A DNA stretch of 33,539 bases, from the NCBI GenBank assembly GCA_016124735.1, contig WGMZ01000043.1, positions 1 through 33,539 of the forward strand, in the 5' to 3' direction. Source of the stretch: Bacteroidota bacterium. Lineage in GTDB: Bacteria; Bacteroidota; Bacteroidia; UBA8524. How positions within the stretch are numbered: the stretch's first letter is position 1; each line of letters opens with the position of its first letter. Below are positions 8,555 through 17,061 of the stretch, in pieces. The translations under genes and the position numbers were made by a program. The notes below the pieces were generated by a model. It was not told the origin of the DNA. It did no database searches and saw only the letters and a program-made list of their open reading frames with translations.

Positions 8555-8576
8555 ACCTAATGTCAGACGGGGATTT
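8536..8576 (-). terminator. Rho-independent terminator of the TPR/DUF4286/M48 operon
   Basis: AAATCCCCGTC (8542-8552) and GACGGGGATTT (8566-8576) form a perfect 11-bp stem with a 13-base loop. On the minus strand the stem is followed by ATTTTG. It lies 22 bases after the stop codon of the M48 peptidase gene, in the right orientation to end that transcript. Confidence 0.7.
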
Positions 8577-8598
8577 GTCGATACTTTTTAAATGAATC

Positions 8599-9411
8599 TT
8601 ACGGAATTTTGTTCGCCTTGAAATTTGCATATTCTGTATCGTAGGTAGCAGATCCAGAACAATTTAAGCTATTCAACTCATCTTCTATGGCTTTTACCCG
8701 ATTATCCGGACTTGGATGGGTGCTAAACCACTCCAGGGTTCCTCCCCCCTGTCCGTTATCGATTAATTTTTGGAAAAATGCCGCTGCTCCATCGGCTTTA
8801 TAATCGGTCGGGCACAGGTATTCTACTGAATACTTATCTGCCTCGGCCTCGTTATTTCTGCTGAATTTCAGCTTTGCCAGGTTGGAGGCAATAGTGGCCA
8901 ACTGACTGGGGTTATTTCCCAAGGCTACGCTCAATAGAACAGAGATTCCGTAATCTCTGGTCATGGCATCGGTGGAATGCCGCCGGTCGGCATGCGCTAT
9001 CTCATGTCCCATTACACCTGCTAATTGGTTCTCTGCATCCAGGTATTTAATTAAACCGGTGTAAACGAAAATGTATCCTCCCGGAGTGCAAAATGCATTC
9101 AAAACATTATCATCCTGAATGATATATGTCTCCCAGGCAAACTCATCTTTGTAATACACCTTTCCTCCATCCAGTATTTTTTGAACAATGGCCCTAACGT
9201 AAGCATATGCCTGAGAATACTGAACAGAATCAAGAATCGGATACTCGGTAGCGTTATTGAAAATTTCATTTTTCACCTGAAGTCCGAGATTTTTATCGTC
9301 CTGTAACGTGAAAATATTGATGGACTTGTCATCCGGGTTTTTTTTACACCCTTCCATCAAAAATGGAAGTACGGGCAAAAACAGTACGAGGAAAATTTTA
9401 ATCTTTTTCAT
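8599..9411 (-). CDS. M48-family zinc metallopeptidase, periplasmic lipoprotein
   Basis: The protein is 270 residues. The N-terminus is a lipoprotein signal with the probable lipidated Cys at residue 22 (FLMEGCKKN). The peptidase motif HEIAH is at residues 136-140, and a downstream EAEAD supplies the third zinc ligand, as in M48 enzymes. The sequence NAFCTPGGYIFVYTGL before it is also typical of the BepA/LoiP-like M48 branch, which degrades or quality-controls outer-membrane proteins. A role in envelope proteostasis is inferred from this. The gene is last in a three-gene operon; its start overlaps the preceding DUF4286 gene by 14 bases, and a terminator follows. Confidence 0.92.
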   Translation of the reverse strand: MKKIKIFLVLFLPVLPFLMEGCKKNPDDKSINIFTLQDDKNLGLQVKNEIFNNATEYPILDSVQYSQAYAYVRAIVQKILDGGKVYYKDEFAWETYIIQDDNVLNAFCTPGGYIFVYTGLIKYLDAENQLAGVMGHEIAHADRRHSTDAMTRDYGISVLLSVALGNNPSQLATIASNLAKLKFSRNNEAEADKYSVEYLCPTDYKADGAAAFFQKLIDNGQGGGTLEWFSTHPSPDNRVKAIEDELNSLNCSGSATYDTEYANFKANKIP

Positions 9412-9721
9412 TGGAATGGGCCTCCTCCAAAAGGGTACGAAAAGCTACAAATTTTCCATCAAAATGTTTGCGTGTTTCAGCTTGCAATGCCGGAGCATGA
9501 TTCTGTTGGTAATCCAGGTAATCATCCATTGATTCCGCAAAATACTGAATCGCATAAGTCATCCCGGTTTCGTCTTCCTGACGATCCAAAATCCGAAACA
9601 TGGCGTATCGGTCAAATTTACCGGTAGCCATCACCATTGGCAGATGCTCTTCTTTCATCCACTTAAACCACCGATCGTGAACATCGTCTTCCACATTAAT
9701 TGTTACGTTGTATACTATCAT
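9398..9721 (-). CDS. DUF4286 family protein
   Basis: From the ATG at 9721 the product is 107 residues and begins MIVYNVTINVEDDVHDRW. The body has W.KWMKEEHLP, DRQEDETGMTYAIQYFA and an H.PAL...T.KHFDGKFVAFRTLL tail, the pattern of the DUF4286 family (ferredoxin-like fold, dimeric alpha-beta barrel type). Function is unknown. The frame extends to a TTG at 9730 whose TTGA would overlap the upstream stop by 4 bases, but the ATG fits the family start. It is the middle gene of the TPR/DUF4286/M48 operon: the TPR gene stops 5 bases before the ATG, and its own end overlaps the M48 start. Confidence 0.85.
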   Translation of the reverse strand: MIVYNVTINVEDDVHDRWFKWMKEEHLPMVMATGKFDRYAMFRILDRQEDETGMTYAIQYFAESMDDYLDYQQNHAPALQAETRKHFDGKFVAFRTLLEEAHSNEKD

Positions 9722-9726
9722 GATAA

Positions 9727-11568
9727 TCAATTCATAAATCTATCAAACATAATCTGATTGTTTTCCTGTTCATCGGGTTTATCACCCCGCAATAAGCGGT
9801 ACCTTTTCCGGGCCTCGACCACAAATAAACTGGAAGGATATTTCGTCAAAATCAACTCATAATACTCCATGGCTTTTGTCGTATCATTCTTCTGCTTATC
9901 ATAGATTTGAGCCATCATAAAGAGTGCATTGTCTGCAAGAATATCTTCTGGGTACGTTTTTGCCAATTGCTCCAGAAACACCAGCGCACTGTCTGACAGA
10001 TTCATTCGGATCATGGCCTTTGCCTTCGCCATCAATATTTCATCTTGTAAACTGTGACCCGGAAAGCTTGTCTCTATTACGTTCAGGATTTTCAAGCCTT
10101 CCTGCACCTTGTTTCGGTAAATGAGTAACTCGGCTTTGGCATACATGCGCATCGCATCTTCCGTAGTATCCAGTCCGGTATTATCAAGTATGAGAAGACT
10201 GAGGTCGATGGCATTATTACTAATTAATTGAGTGGTTGCTGTTTTCAATACTTCGAGGTAAGCATTTGCCCGCTCGAATTCTCCTTTGAAATAAAATAGC
10301 CTGGCCATTCGAAACTTTGCTTCCTGTCCCAGAATATCCTCTTTGAAATCTTTATCCACCTGGCTATAAGTCAATTCAGCATCCCACACTTCGCCCATCA
10401 TCAGATATGCATCTCCCAATTCCAATTTGACCTCGCCCCGAAACGCAGGTTTGACCCTCGGGTTGCCCGCCACATGCTGTAAAATCTGAATTGCCGTATC
10501 GGGTTTATCAAGGTAAAAAATATAGAGATGTGCCAGTTTTCGTTCAGCAAATTCTGTTTCGAAATAGGCACCAAAGTCTTGAATAAAAGCAGTGAACTCT
10601 CGTTCAGCATCGAGCAAATCTTGATGATTATACCGGTTATAGACAACAATTCGGTTGTAGCGTACCTCCAGTAATCCGTATTTTGCCTGAAAATAAAAGG
10701 GGCCTCTCTGGCCCAGACTAACCACATAATCATACGATTTCACCGCATTATCGAAATCGCCATTGGCCAAAGCAATTCCTGCCAATTCCATCATACGGCG
10801 ACCACCAAGATTATTCCTTTTATCAATGGCACGAAACTGAATGAATGCGGAGTCGAAGTCACGTTTTTGAACCAAGGCCCACATTAGCAGCTCATTGCCC
10901 ACTGGGTCTTCCGGCGATTTTTGAAGTCTTTGTCTTAATTGCTTAATCAGTATATTCCAATCCTCACCCTGAAGATTATCCTGAAACAAATTTTGGACAG
11001 CCGACAAATAATTAGGATTGGACTGCAGATGATTCAGGCCCTCCCGAACCATATCGTCTTTTCTTCCCATGGTGGCGTAAAGTCCCGCTAAATCGCCAGA
11101 AAAAAGATATGTGTCGCCCGATTCAGCTCTACCTTTCAAAAAAGCCGTTTCTGCTGCCAGATAAAATTTGTTCTGAATCAAAGCCAGAGCCAGACCTAAA
11201 GCATCGTCTTCATCCCTGACCCGTTTTGCCAGCTCGACCGACGCACTCTTCGCTTTTTCCCCTTCGCCTGCTTGCTGCATCAGCCAAAGTTCATCAACCA
11301 GAAAACCCATTTCCCTGGGAAATTTTTTCTGTTGCGCTTTAATTACCGAAGCAGCCTCCTTGTACTTTTTAAGTGCAACCAGTGTATTTAAATAATTTCT
11401 ATACAGGTAGGTAGATTCCGGCGACTTGCTCCATAATTTTTCATAGATGACGGCAGCTTTATCGAACTCCCCATTGAAATAATATTGAGCAGCAAGCTCT
11501 TCATCCCGGCTCTGTCCGAAAAGGAATACCGGAATACAGAATAACAATAAGAGTAAAATCCTTGGCAT
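9727..11568 (-). CDS. secreted tetratricopeptide-repeat protein
   Basis: The ATG at 11568 gives 613 residues with a signal peptide (PRILLLLLFCIPVFLFGQS, cleavage near the Gln-Ser). The open frame extends 22 codons further up, but that part precedes the signal peptide and would lie upstream of the promoter. The mature protein is a helical solenoid with TPR hallmarks, for example AAQYYFNGEFDKAAVIYEKLW at its start and AMEYYELILTKYPSSLFVVEAR near the end. It is likely a periplasmic scaffold or assembly factor. It is the first gene of the operon with the DUF4286 protein and M48 lipoprotein peptidase, which suggests an envelope-protein assembly or turnover job; that is inference. Confidence 0.85.
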   Translation of the reverse strand: MPRILLLLLFCIPVFLFGQSRDEELAAQYYFNGEFDKAAVIYEKLWSKSPESTYLYRNYLNTLVALKKYKEAASVIKAQQKKFPREMGFLVDELWLMQQAGEGEKAKSASVELAKRVRDEDDALGLALALIQNKFYLAAETAFLKGRAESGDTYLFSGDLAGLYATMGRKDDMVREGLNHLQSNPNYLSAVQNLFQDNLQGEDWNILIKQLRQRLQKSPEDPVGNELLMWALVQKRDFDSAFIQFRAIDKRNNLGGRRMMELAGIALANGDFDNAVKSYDYVVSLGQRGPFYFQAKYGLLEVRYNRIVVYNRYNHQDLLDAEREFTAFIQDFGAYFETEFAERKLAHLYIFYLDKPDTAIQILQHVAGNPRVKPAFRGEVKLELGDAYLMMGEVWDAELTYSQVDKDFKEDILGQEAKFRMARLFYFKGEFERANAYLEVLKTATTQLISNNAIDLSLLILDNTGLDTTEDAMRMYAKAELLIYRNKVQEGLKILNVIETSFPGHSLQDEILMAKAKAMIRMNLSDSALVFLEQLAKTYPEDILADNALFMMAQIYDKQKNDTTKAMEYYELILTKYPSSLFVVEARKRYRLLRGDKPDEQENNQIMFDRFMN

Positions 11569-11574
11569 GATTAT

Positions 11575-11605
11575 CAAAGGTACGCTGCGAGCTGATTCTC
11601 TGCAA
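11575..11605 (-). promoter_or_regulatory. promoter of the TPR operon (TTG-N20-TACCTTTG)
   Basis: The -7 element TACCTTTG (11575-11582) and a -33 TTG (11603-11605) are separated by 20 bases, which fits the Bacteroidota consensus well. The -7 element ends 6 bases before the ATG at 11568, so the leader is very short. Confidence 0.65.
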
Positions 11606-11633
11606 AAAGAATGCAAAAGGCTCACTAAACGCA

Positions 11634-11641
11634 TTACTTTG
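11634..11641 (+). promoter_or_regulatory. probable -7 element TTACTTTG of the flippase operon
   Basis: It has one mismatch to TAnnTTTG and ends 8 bases before the ATG at 11650. It is divergent to the TPR promoter with about 50 bases between the two elements. No -33 TTG is seen. Confidence 0.35.
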
Positions 11642-11649
11642 CAAAAGAA

Positions 11650-13143
11650 ATGAGCTCCTTAAAGAAACTGGCATCAGAGACCGTAATCTATGGCATGTCT
11701 ACCATGCTCATGCGGATGCTCAATTATTTGCTTGTTCCATTGTACACCCGTCTCTTTCATCCGGAGGCTTATGGAGTGGTTACGATTCTTTATGCTGTCA
11801 TGGCGTTCATGAACATATTTCTGACCTATGGCATGGAGACTACTTATTTCCGTTATGCCAGCGACAAGGGAGAGAAAGTCTATTCCACCGCGTTAAATTC
11901 TATCATTCTGAGTTCCTTAATATTTTTGGGTATTGCATGGCCACAAACCCATTCCATTGCAGGACTTCTGCGATTGGAAGGAAATGAAAAGCTGATCGAA
12001 TACAGCTTATTTATTCTGATTCTGGATGCCATTTCTGCCCTCCCTTTTGCCCGACTGAGAAAAGAAGGAAAAGCAAAGCGATTTGCCATTCTGCGCTCAC
12101 TCAATATTTTGCTCAACGTTCTCTTCAATCTGCTTTTTATCCTCTGGATACCGGAATGGGTGCAGGGAGGCTGGAACCCTTTAGGCCTGTTTTCTGCCGA
12201 ACCACAAATTGCATATATTTTTGTCTCCAACCTTCTGGCATCGGCATTAACCTGTATATTTCTGATTCCCGAGATACGAGGTCTGGAAGCCGGTTTTGAT
12301 TTTTCCTTGTGGCAAACCATGATGCGTTATGCCTTACCGTTGGTTCTGGTTGGTTTTGCAGGAATGATTAATGAAACCTTTGACCGCGTCATCCTCCAAT
12401 ATTTATTACCGGAAGACATTGCCAAAGAACAGATCGGAATTTATGGCGCCTGCTATAAGTTAAGTATTCTCATTACCTTGTTTATACAGGCCTACCGTTT
12501 TGCAGCAGAACCCTTCTTTTTTGCCCAAAAGGATCGGGGAGACCGAAGTATTTATGCACGTGCCACCCATTATTTCACGCTATTTTGCTTTGTCATCTTC
12601 CTGATGGTGACGCTCTATCTCGATTTATTCAAGCTACTTATTGGCGAGGAATTTTGGGCCGGCATACAGGTGGTTCCAATCTTACTTTTAGCCAACCTGT
12701 TTCTTGGGGTGTATTACAATTTGAGTACCTGGTACAAATTGGCAGACAAGACCATGATAGGAGCTTACATCTCCGTAGGTGGAGCCATGCTGACCATTGG
12801 CCTGCTCCTGACTTTAATTCCTCTCATGGGCTATCTTGGAGCCGCATGGGCCACCCTTGCTGTATATGCATCCATGATGGTGGCCGGATACATTACCGGT
12901 CAAAAGTATTATCCTATTCCTTACAAGGTCAGAAGCTTTCTTTTTTACCTCATCTTCACATTGTTTTTATTCATTGTTAGTGAGATGATGAATGAAATTC
13001 AAAGTCCTGCACTTCGGTATACCTGGAAGTCGATTTTATTCCTTTCGTTTCTGGTAGTAGTGGCCTTATCTGAAAAGCGAGGGAAAATTTTAACTTCGCA
13101 GCAAAACCCGAGAGATTTTGATCCAAATAAAAGTCATAAATAA
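11650..13143 (+). CDS. polysaccharide flippase (Wzx/MVF-type lipopolysaccharide biosynthesis protein)
   Basis: The product is 497 residues with about 12-14 predicted membrane helices. The N-terminal pattern [37 protein letters not shown] is the polysaccharide-biosynthesis / oligosaccharide-flippase signature of the MATE-like MVF superfamily. It would move lipid-linked sugar units across the inner membrane for LPS, capsule or exopolysaccharide. It is the first gene of a seven-gene operon continuing with dut and a sugar nucleotidyltransferase. Its 3' end overlaps dut by 26 bases. The hydrophilic C-terminal tail after about residue 475 is short. Confidence 0.88.
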   Translation: MSSLKKLASETVIYGMSTMLMRMLNYLLVPLYTRLFHPEAYGVVTILYAVMAFMNIFLTYGMETTYFRYASDKGEKVYSTALNSIILSSLIFLGIAWPQTHSIAGLLRLEGNEKLIEYSLFILILDAISALPFARLRKEGKAKRFAILRSLNILLNVLFNLLFILWIPEWVQGGWNPLGLFSAEPQIAYIFVSNLLASALTCIFLIPEIRGLEAGFDFSLWQTMMRYALPLVLVGFAGMINETFDRVILQYLLPEDIAKEQIGIYGACYKLSILITLFIQAYRFAAEPFFFAQKDRGDRSIYARATHYFTLFCFVIFLMVTLYLDLFKLLIGEEFWAGIQVVPILLLANLFLGVYYNLSTWYKLADKTMIGAYISVGGAMLTIGLLLTLIPLMGYLGAAWATLAVYASMMVAGYITGQKYYPIPYKVRSFLFYLIFTLFLFIVSEMMNEIQSPALRYTWKSILFLSFLVVVALSEKRGKILTSQQNPRDFDPNKSHK

Positions 13144-13555
13144 ATCAGGACATGCATTGCCGGAGCATCAAACTTCTGCATCTGCAGGTGTTGATCTTCG
13201 GGCTCATCTGGAAAACAGCATCAATCTTCATCCCGGACAGCGTCAACTGGTACCTACCGGACTTTTCATTGAATTACCCTTAGGATACGAAGCCCAAATT
13301 CGACCCAGAAGTGGTTTAGCATTCAAACATGGTATCACTGTTCTGAATACTCCCGGGACCATCGACGCCGACTACCGGGGTGAAATAAAAATATTACTCA
13401 TCAACCTGGGGCAGGAAACTTTCCGTATTGAAAACGGCGAAAGAATTGCTCAGATGGTCGTTGCCACACACGAACAAATTAACTGGACTCTCAGCGAAAG
13501 CCTGCAGGAATCTGATCGCAGTGCCGGGGGGTTCGGTAGCACTGGAAAACAATAA
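13118..13555 (+). CDS. dut: dUTP diphosphatase (dUTPase)
   Basis: The product is 145 residues with all five trimeric-dUTPase motifs in order: [34 protein letters not shown] and [10 protein letters not shown]. It hydrolyses dUTP to dUMP and pyrophosphate, keeping uracil out of DNA and supplying dTMP synthesis. The start is TTG, giving [17 protein letters not shown], which matches the usual family N-terminus; there is no ATG in frame before the first motif. Initiation lies inside the 3' end of the flippase gene (26-base overlap), so translational coupling is likely. Motif 5 has an extra Gly (SAGGFGSTG), within normal family variation. Confidence 0.96.
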   Translation: MIQIKVINKSGHALPEHQTSASAGVDLRAHLENSINLHPGQRQLVPTGLFIELPLGYEAQIRPRSGLAFKHGITVLNTPGTIDADYRGEIKILLINLGQETFRIENGERIAQMVVATHEQINWTLSESLQESDRSAGGFGSTGKQ

Positions 13556-13572
13556 CCTAAAAGAAGAATCAA

Positions 13573-14577
13573 ATGAACATTATCGTACCGATGGCAGGAA
13601 TGGGGAAACGCATGCGTCCTCATACACTTACAGTTCCCAAACCATTAATTCCGGTAGCAGGAAAGCCCATCGTGCAGCATCTGGTGGAAGACATTGCCGC
13701 AATGTGCCAGGATAAAATAGATGAAGTTGCCTTCGTAATTGGCGATTTTGGAAAAGAAACCGAAGATAAGCTTTTGGATATTGCCAAAGGGATTGGAGCC
13801 AAAGGTCGCATTTTCTATCAGGATGAAGCCCTGGGAACAGCCCATGCAGTGTATTGTGCAAAAGAATGCCTGCATGGCAATGTAATCGTAGCATTTGCCG
13901 ACACTATTTTCAGAGCCGACTTTACCCTGGATGCTTCCAAGGATGGAGTCATTTGGGTGAACAAGGTGGAAAATCCGGAACAGTTCGGGGTCGTGAAGGT
14001 GGATGCAAATAACCATATCAATGAATTCATTGAGAAGCCCTCTTCCTTTATTTCCGATTTAGCCATTATTGGAATCTATTTCTTTAAAGATGGCGGGAAC
14101 CTGCGTAAAGAGATTGAATACCTGCTCGAGAATGACATCAAGGACAAAGGTGAATTCCAGTTAACCAATGCCCTGGAAAACATGAAAAACAAGGGATTGC
14201 AGTTTGAACCTGGCAAAGTTGATGAATGGCTGGACTGCGGTAATAAAAACGCGACGATTCATACCAACCAACGCGTATTGGAAATCAAAGCCTCCGCTGC
14301 GCATACTGATTCAAGTGCCCAGCTCGTTAATTCTGTTGTGATTCCTCCCGTTTTCATCGGAAAAAATGTTCAAATTATCGATTCGGTTGTAGGCCCGCAT
14401 GTTTCTTTGGGCGACGGGACGCGCGTGGAACGCTCTTTGATTGCAAACACTATTGTTCAGCAAAATGCTACAATTCAGGCAGCACAAATAAGCAACAGCA
14501 TGGTGGGCAACTACAGCGTTGTACAGGGAAGCGCTTCTGAACTGAGCATCAGCGATTATTCAACCCTGAATACATGA
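13573..14577 (+). CDS. sugar-phosphate nucleotidyltransferase with C-terminal left-handed beta-helix
   Basis: The product is 334 residues. The N-terminal nucleotidyltransferase domain has PMAGMGKRMRPHTLTVPKPL near residues 6-25 (nucleotide-binding loop plus the KP lysine), DEALGTAHAV, a FADTIF metal-binding Asp region and NKVENPEQFGVV. From about residue 245 hexapeptide-like repeats follow (IPPVFIGKNVQIIDSVVGPHVSLGD). The architecture matches glucose-1-phosphate nucleotidyltransferases that make NDP-sugars for envelope polysaccharide. The exact sugar and nucleotide cannot be told from sequence alone. It sits between dut and the TPR lipoprotein gene, overlapping the latter by 4 bases (ATGA). 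Confidence 0.9.
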   Translation: MNIIVPMAGMGKRMRPHTLTVPKPLIPVAGKPIVQHLVEDIAAMCQDKIDEVAFVIGDFGKETEDKLLDIAKGIGAKGRIFYQDEALGTAHAVYCAKECLHGNVIVAFADTIFRADFTLDASKDGVIWVNKVENPEQFGVVKVDANNHINEFIEKPSSFISDLAIIGIYFFKDGGNLRKEIEYLLENDIKDKGEFQLTNALENMKNKGLQFEPGKVDEWLDCGNKNATIHTNQRVLEIKASAAHTDSSAQLVNSVVIPPVFIGKNVQIIDSVVGPHVSLGDGTRVERSLIANTIVQQNATIQAAQISNSMVGNYSVVQGSASELSISDYSTLNT

Positions 14578-16313
14578 AAATAAGCCACCGCATTTTTCTC
14601 TTTTCTCTACTGCTAATTCTTGCTTCCTGTGGAGGAGGTAAATCCTTAACCCAGGAGAAATCATCCGATAAAAAGGGTCAGCTGATCACCAACGAAAAAA
14701 TCAGACTTCAGTTTGACAATGCTTATCTCGCCGCAGAAAAAGAAAAAGCGCTGGGTCGAAACGACAAGGCTATCCGTCTGTATCAAGAGGCGATTGAAAT
14801 ATTTCCTGGGAGCGCCGCTGCCCACTACAATCTTGCCGAGTTATATATGAACGAAGGCCGACCGGATGTTGCTTTGAACGAAATTAATCTGGCATTGATG
14901 CTGGACAAATCCAATGTGTTCTACTTCGAACTTAAGTCTTCCATTTGCCATGCATTATCCAAACATATGGAGGCGGCGAAGGCTTTGGAAGATGCCATCC
15001 ACCTGATACCGGGAAATCCCAATCCTTATTTCGACGCTGCCAATGAATACATCTATGCCAAGGATTTTAAGTCGGCTTTGGCGGTTTACGATAAGATGGA
15101 AACACGTTTTGGTGTAGGAGAAGATGTGGCCAGACAAAAAGAACAATTGTATCTGCGCCTTGGAAAACCCGACAAAGCCGTTCAGGAGATGAAAAAACTT
15201 CTGAGCGCTGCTCCCGGAGATGCCCGGTACGAAGGAATGCTCGCAGAGCTGTATTGGAATATTGGGAAAAAGAAAGAAGCCGTCGACCTGTATAAAATCA
15301 TTTTAGAGAAAGAACCTTCCAATGGATACGCTCATTTTGGGATGGCAGAATATTATAGAAGTGAAAATGAAAAGGATGCCATGCTGAAGGAGCTGAACGA
15401 AGCTTTCAAAGATGGACGTATCTCTTCCGAGACAAAAATGAACATCGTCTACACGCTACTGCCGCTGATAGACAAAGACACTTCTTTAAAAACACCGGTA
15501 TTTCAGTTGGCACTTACAATTGTTGAAACACACCCGGAAGTTGCCGCCCCGCATGCGCTGCTGGGAGATTTGTACATGACAGACGGCAAAGCCGACAAAG
15601 CAATCACACAGTATGAAAGTGCGGTGGATATTGATCCTGCCAGCCTGGAAGTTTGGAAACAATACTGCACCCTTTTATTAGAGGCAGATAGTATGGTACG
15701 TCTGAATGAGTGTGCAGACAAAGCGTTGGAATATTTTCCGGAACAAGCCATTCTGTATTACTATAAAGCAAGTGCTGAAAGGCAATTGAAAAACCCAGCC
15801 AACGTGGTCTCTGCTTGCAATACCGGTCTTGGTTTGTTTGCTCCGGATGAAGCCATCAATCTCCAGTTGTATATCATGCTGGCAGACGCACAAAATGAAC
15901 TGAAGCATTACGAGGAATCGGATAAAGCATTTGACAAAGCGCTACAGATTGACCACGAAAATGTGTATGTGCTGAACAATTATGCCTACTATCTAAGCCT
16001 GAGAAAAAGCAGGTTGGAGAAAGCAAAAACAATGTCGTCTAAAACATTGGATCTTCAGCCCGATGATGCTTCATTTCTGGACACTTATGGATGGATTCTT
16101 TTTCAAATGAATCGTCCGGAAGAGGCAGGAAAGTATATTGCCAGAGCACTGGAGCAAACCCCGGACAGCCCGGATGTATTGGAGCATATGGGAGATGTGC
16201 TGCATGCGCAAAAAAGAAATGAAGAAGCCTTAAAATACTGGAAAAAGGCTTTAGAAAAAAACCCCGAATCAACTACCCTGAAACAAAAAATTGATGGTAC
16301 CTATCCATTCTAA
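14574..16313 (+). CDS. tetratricopeptide-repeat lipoprotein
   Basis: The product is 579 residues. The signal ends in the lipobox LASC, with the lipidated Cys at about residue 19 followed by GGGKS. The rest is a series of TPR units, for example NDKAIRLYQEAIEIFPGSAAAHYNLAELYM and EESDKAFDKALQIDHENVYVLNNYAYYL, with the canonical NYAYYL and TYGWIL features near the end. A periplasm-facing scaffold for an envelope machine is likely, but the partner is unknown. It is co-translated with the nucleotidyltransferase (ATGA overlap), and its end overlaps the DUF4292 gene by 20 bases. Confidence 0.88.
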   Translation: MKISHRIFLFSLLLILASCGGGKSLTQEKSSDKKGQLITNEKIRLQFDNAYLAAEKEKALGRNDKAIRLYQEAIEIFPGSAAAHYNLAELYMNEGRPDVALNEINLALMLDKSNVFYFELKSSICHALSKHMEAAKALEDAIHLIPGNPNPYFDAANEYIYAKDFKSALAVYDKMETRFGVGEDVARQKEQLYLRLGKPDKAVQEMKKLLSAAPGDARYEGMLAELYWNIGKKKEAVDLYKIILEKEPSNGYAHFGMAEYYRSENEKDAMLKELNEAFKDGRISSETKMNIVYTLLPLIDKDTSLKTPVFQLALTIVETHPEVAAPHALLGDLYMTDGKADKAITQYESAVDIDPASLEVWKQYCTLLLEADSMVRLNECADKALEYFPEQAILYYYKASAERQLKNPANVVSACNTGLGLFAPDEAINLQLYIMLADAQNELKHYEESDKAFDKALQIDHENVYVLNNYAYYLSLRKSRLEKAKTMSSKTLDLQPDDASFLDTYGWILFQMNRPEEAGKYIARALEQTPDSPDVLEHMGDVLHAQKRNEEALKYWKKALEKNPESTTLKQKIDGTYPF

Positions 16314-17061
16314 AAAGGTTCTTCTTTTGGCCATTGTTGTTCTCATTGGCCTGCCAGGTTGCTTTTTAAAAAAGGCAACAGTCAAAGAATCAAGCACAAC
16401 GCTAAGCACCAATGTGCGGGAGCTGGAAAAGATAGTGCTTGCCAATGCATTTGAGTTTGAATATCTCTCGATGCGTGGAAACGGTCATTTTGAAGGGGGA
16501 GGCATTTCGCAGAACCTCTCATTGAACATGCGGATGAAACGCCATGAGCTTGTTTGGATTTCCGCGCAGGCAATGCTGGGAATTGAAGTTGCCAGAGCAC
16601 TGATCACCAAAGACAGCGTATACATCATCCAAAATTTCCCGTCGCGCTCCTATATGGAATATAGCCTGGATTCATTGAGTCAAATTCTATCCGTTCCCCT
16701 CACTGTAACCCAGTTGCAGGATCTGTTTGTCGGAAATCCTTTGTTACCCTACGAGCCGGCTCAGGCAAGCATGCAAAACGATACTCTGGTAGTCGAAAAA
16801 ATGACACGGGATTTCATACTCCACGAATTATTTGTGAATAATCATCCTAAAATTGCGCGAAATCAATTGAATAGCAAAACAGGGGAAGGAAGTGCACAAG
16901 TGGATTATTTAAGCTTCGGGATGGAACACAATAAAGAATTGCCTCTTAAAGTTAATATATTCGTGCAGCGACCAGATTTAACAGCCCGACTTGATCTTCA
17001 ATACACGAACATATCGCTCGATCCTATTTCGTCTTTCCCCTTCTCGAAGCCGAAGCAATAA
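16294..17061 (+). CDS. DUF4292 lipoprotein
   Basis: From the ATG at 16294 the protein is 255 residues. A TTG one codon earlier is possible but not needed. A lipoprotein signal ends in LIGLPGC with Cys at about residue 23. The mature part matches the DUF4292 pattern: a YLSMRGNGHFEGGG strand, then MRMKRHELVWISAQAMLGIEVARALITKDSVYIIQ. This resembles the LolA/LolB-like half-barrel that binds lipoprotein acyl chains or lipids; that link is from family memory and is not proven here. It lies between the TPR lipoprotein (20-base overlap) and the EnvC-like gene (71-base overlap), so an outer-membrane or peptidoglycan role is likely. Confidence 0.85.
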   Translation: MVPIHSKKVLLLAIVVLIGLPGCFLKKATVKESSTTLSTNVRELEKIVLANAFEFEYLSMRGNGHFEGGGISQNLSLNMRMKRHELVWISAQAMLGIEVARALITKDSVYIIQNFPSRSYMEYSLDSLSQILSVPLTVTQLQDLFVGNPLLPYEPAQASMQNDTLVVEKMTRDFILHELFVNNHPKIARNQLNSKTGEGSAQVDYLSFGMEHNKELPLKVNIFVQRPDLTARLDLQYTNISLDPISSFPFSKPKQ

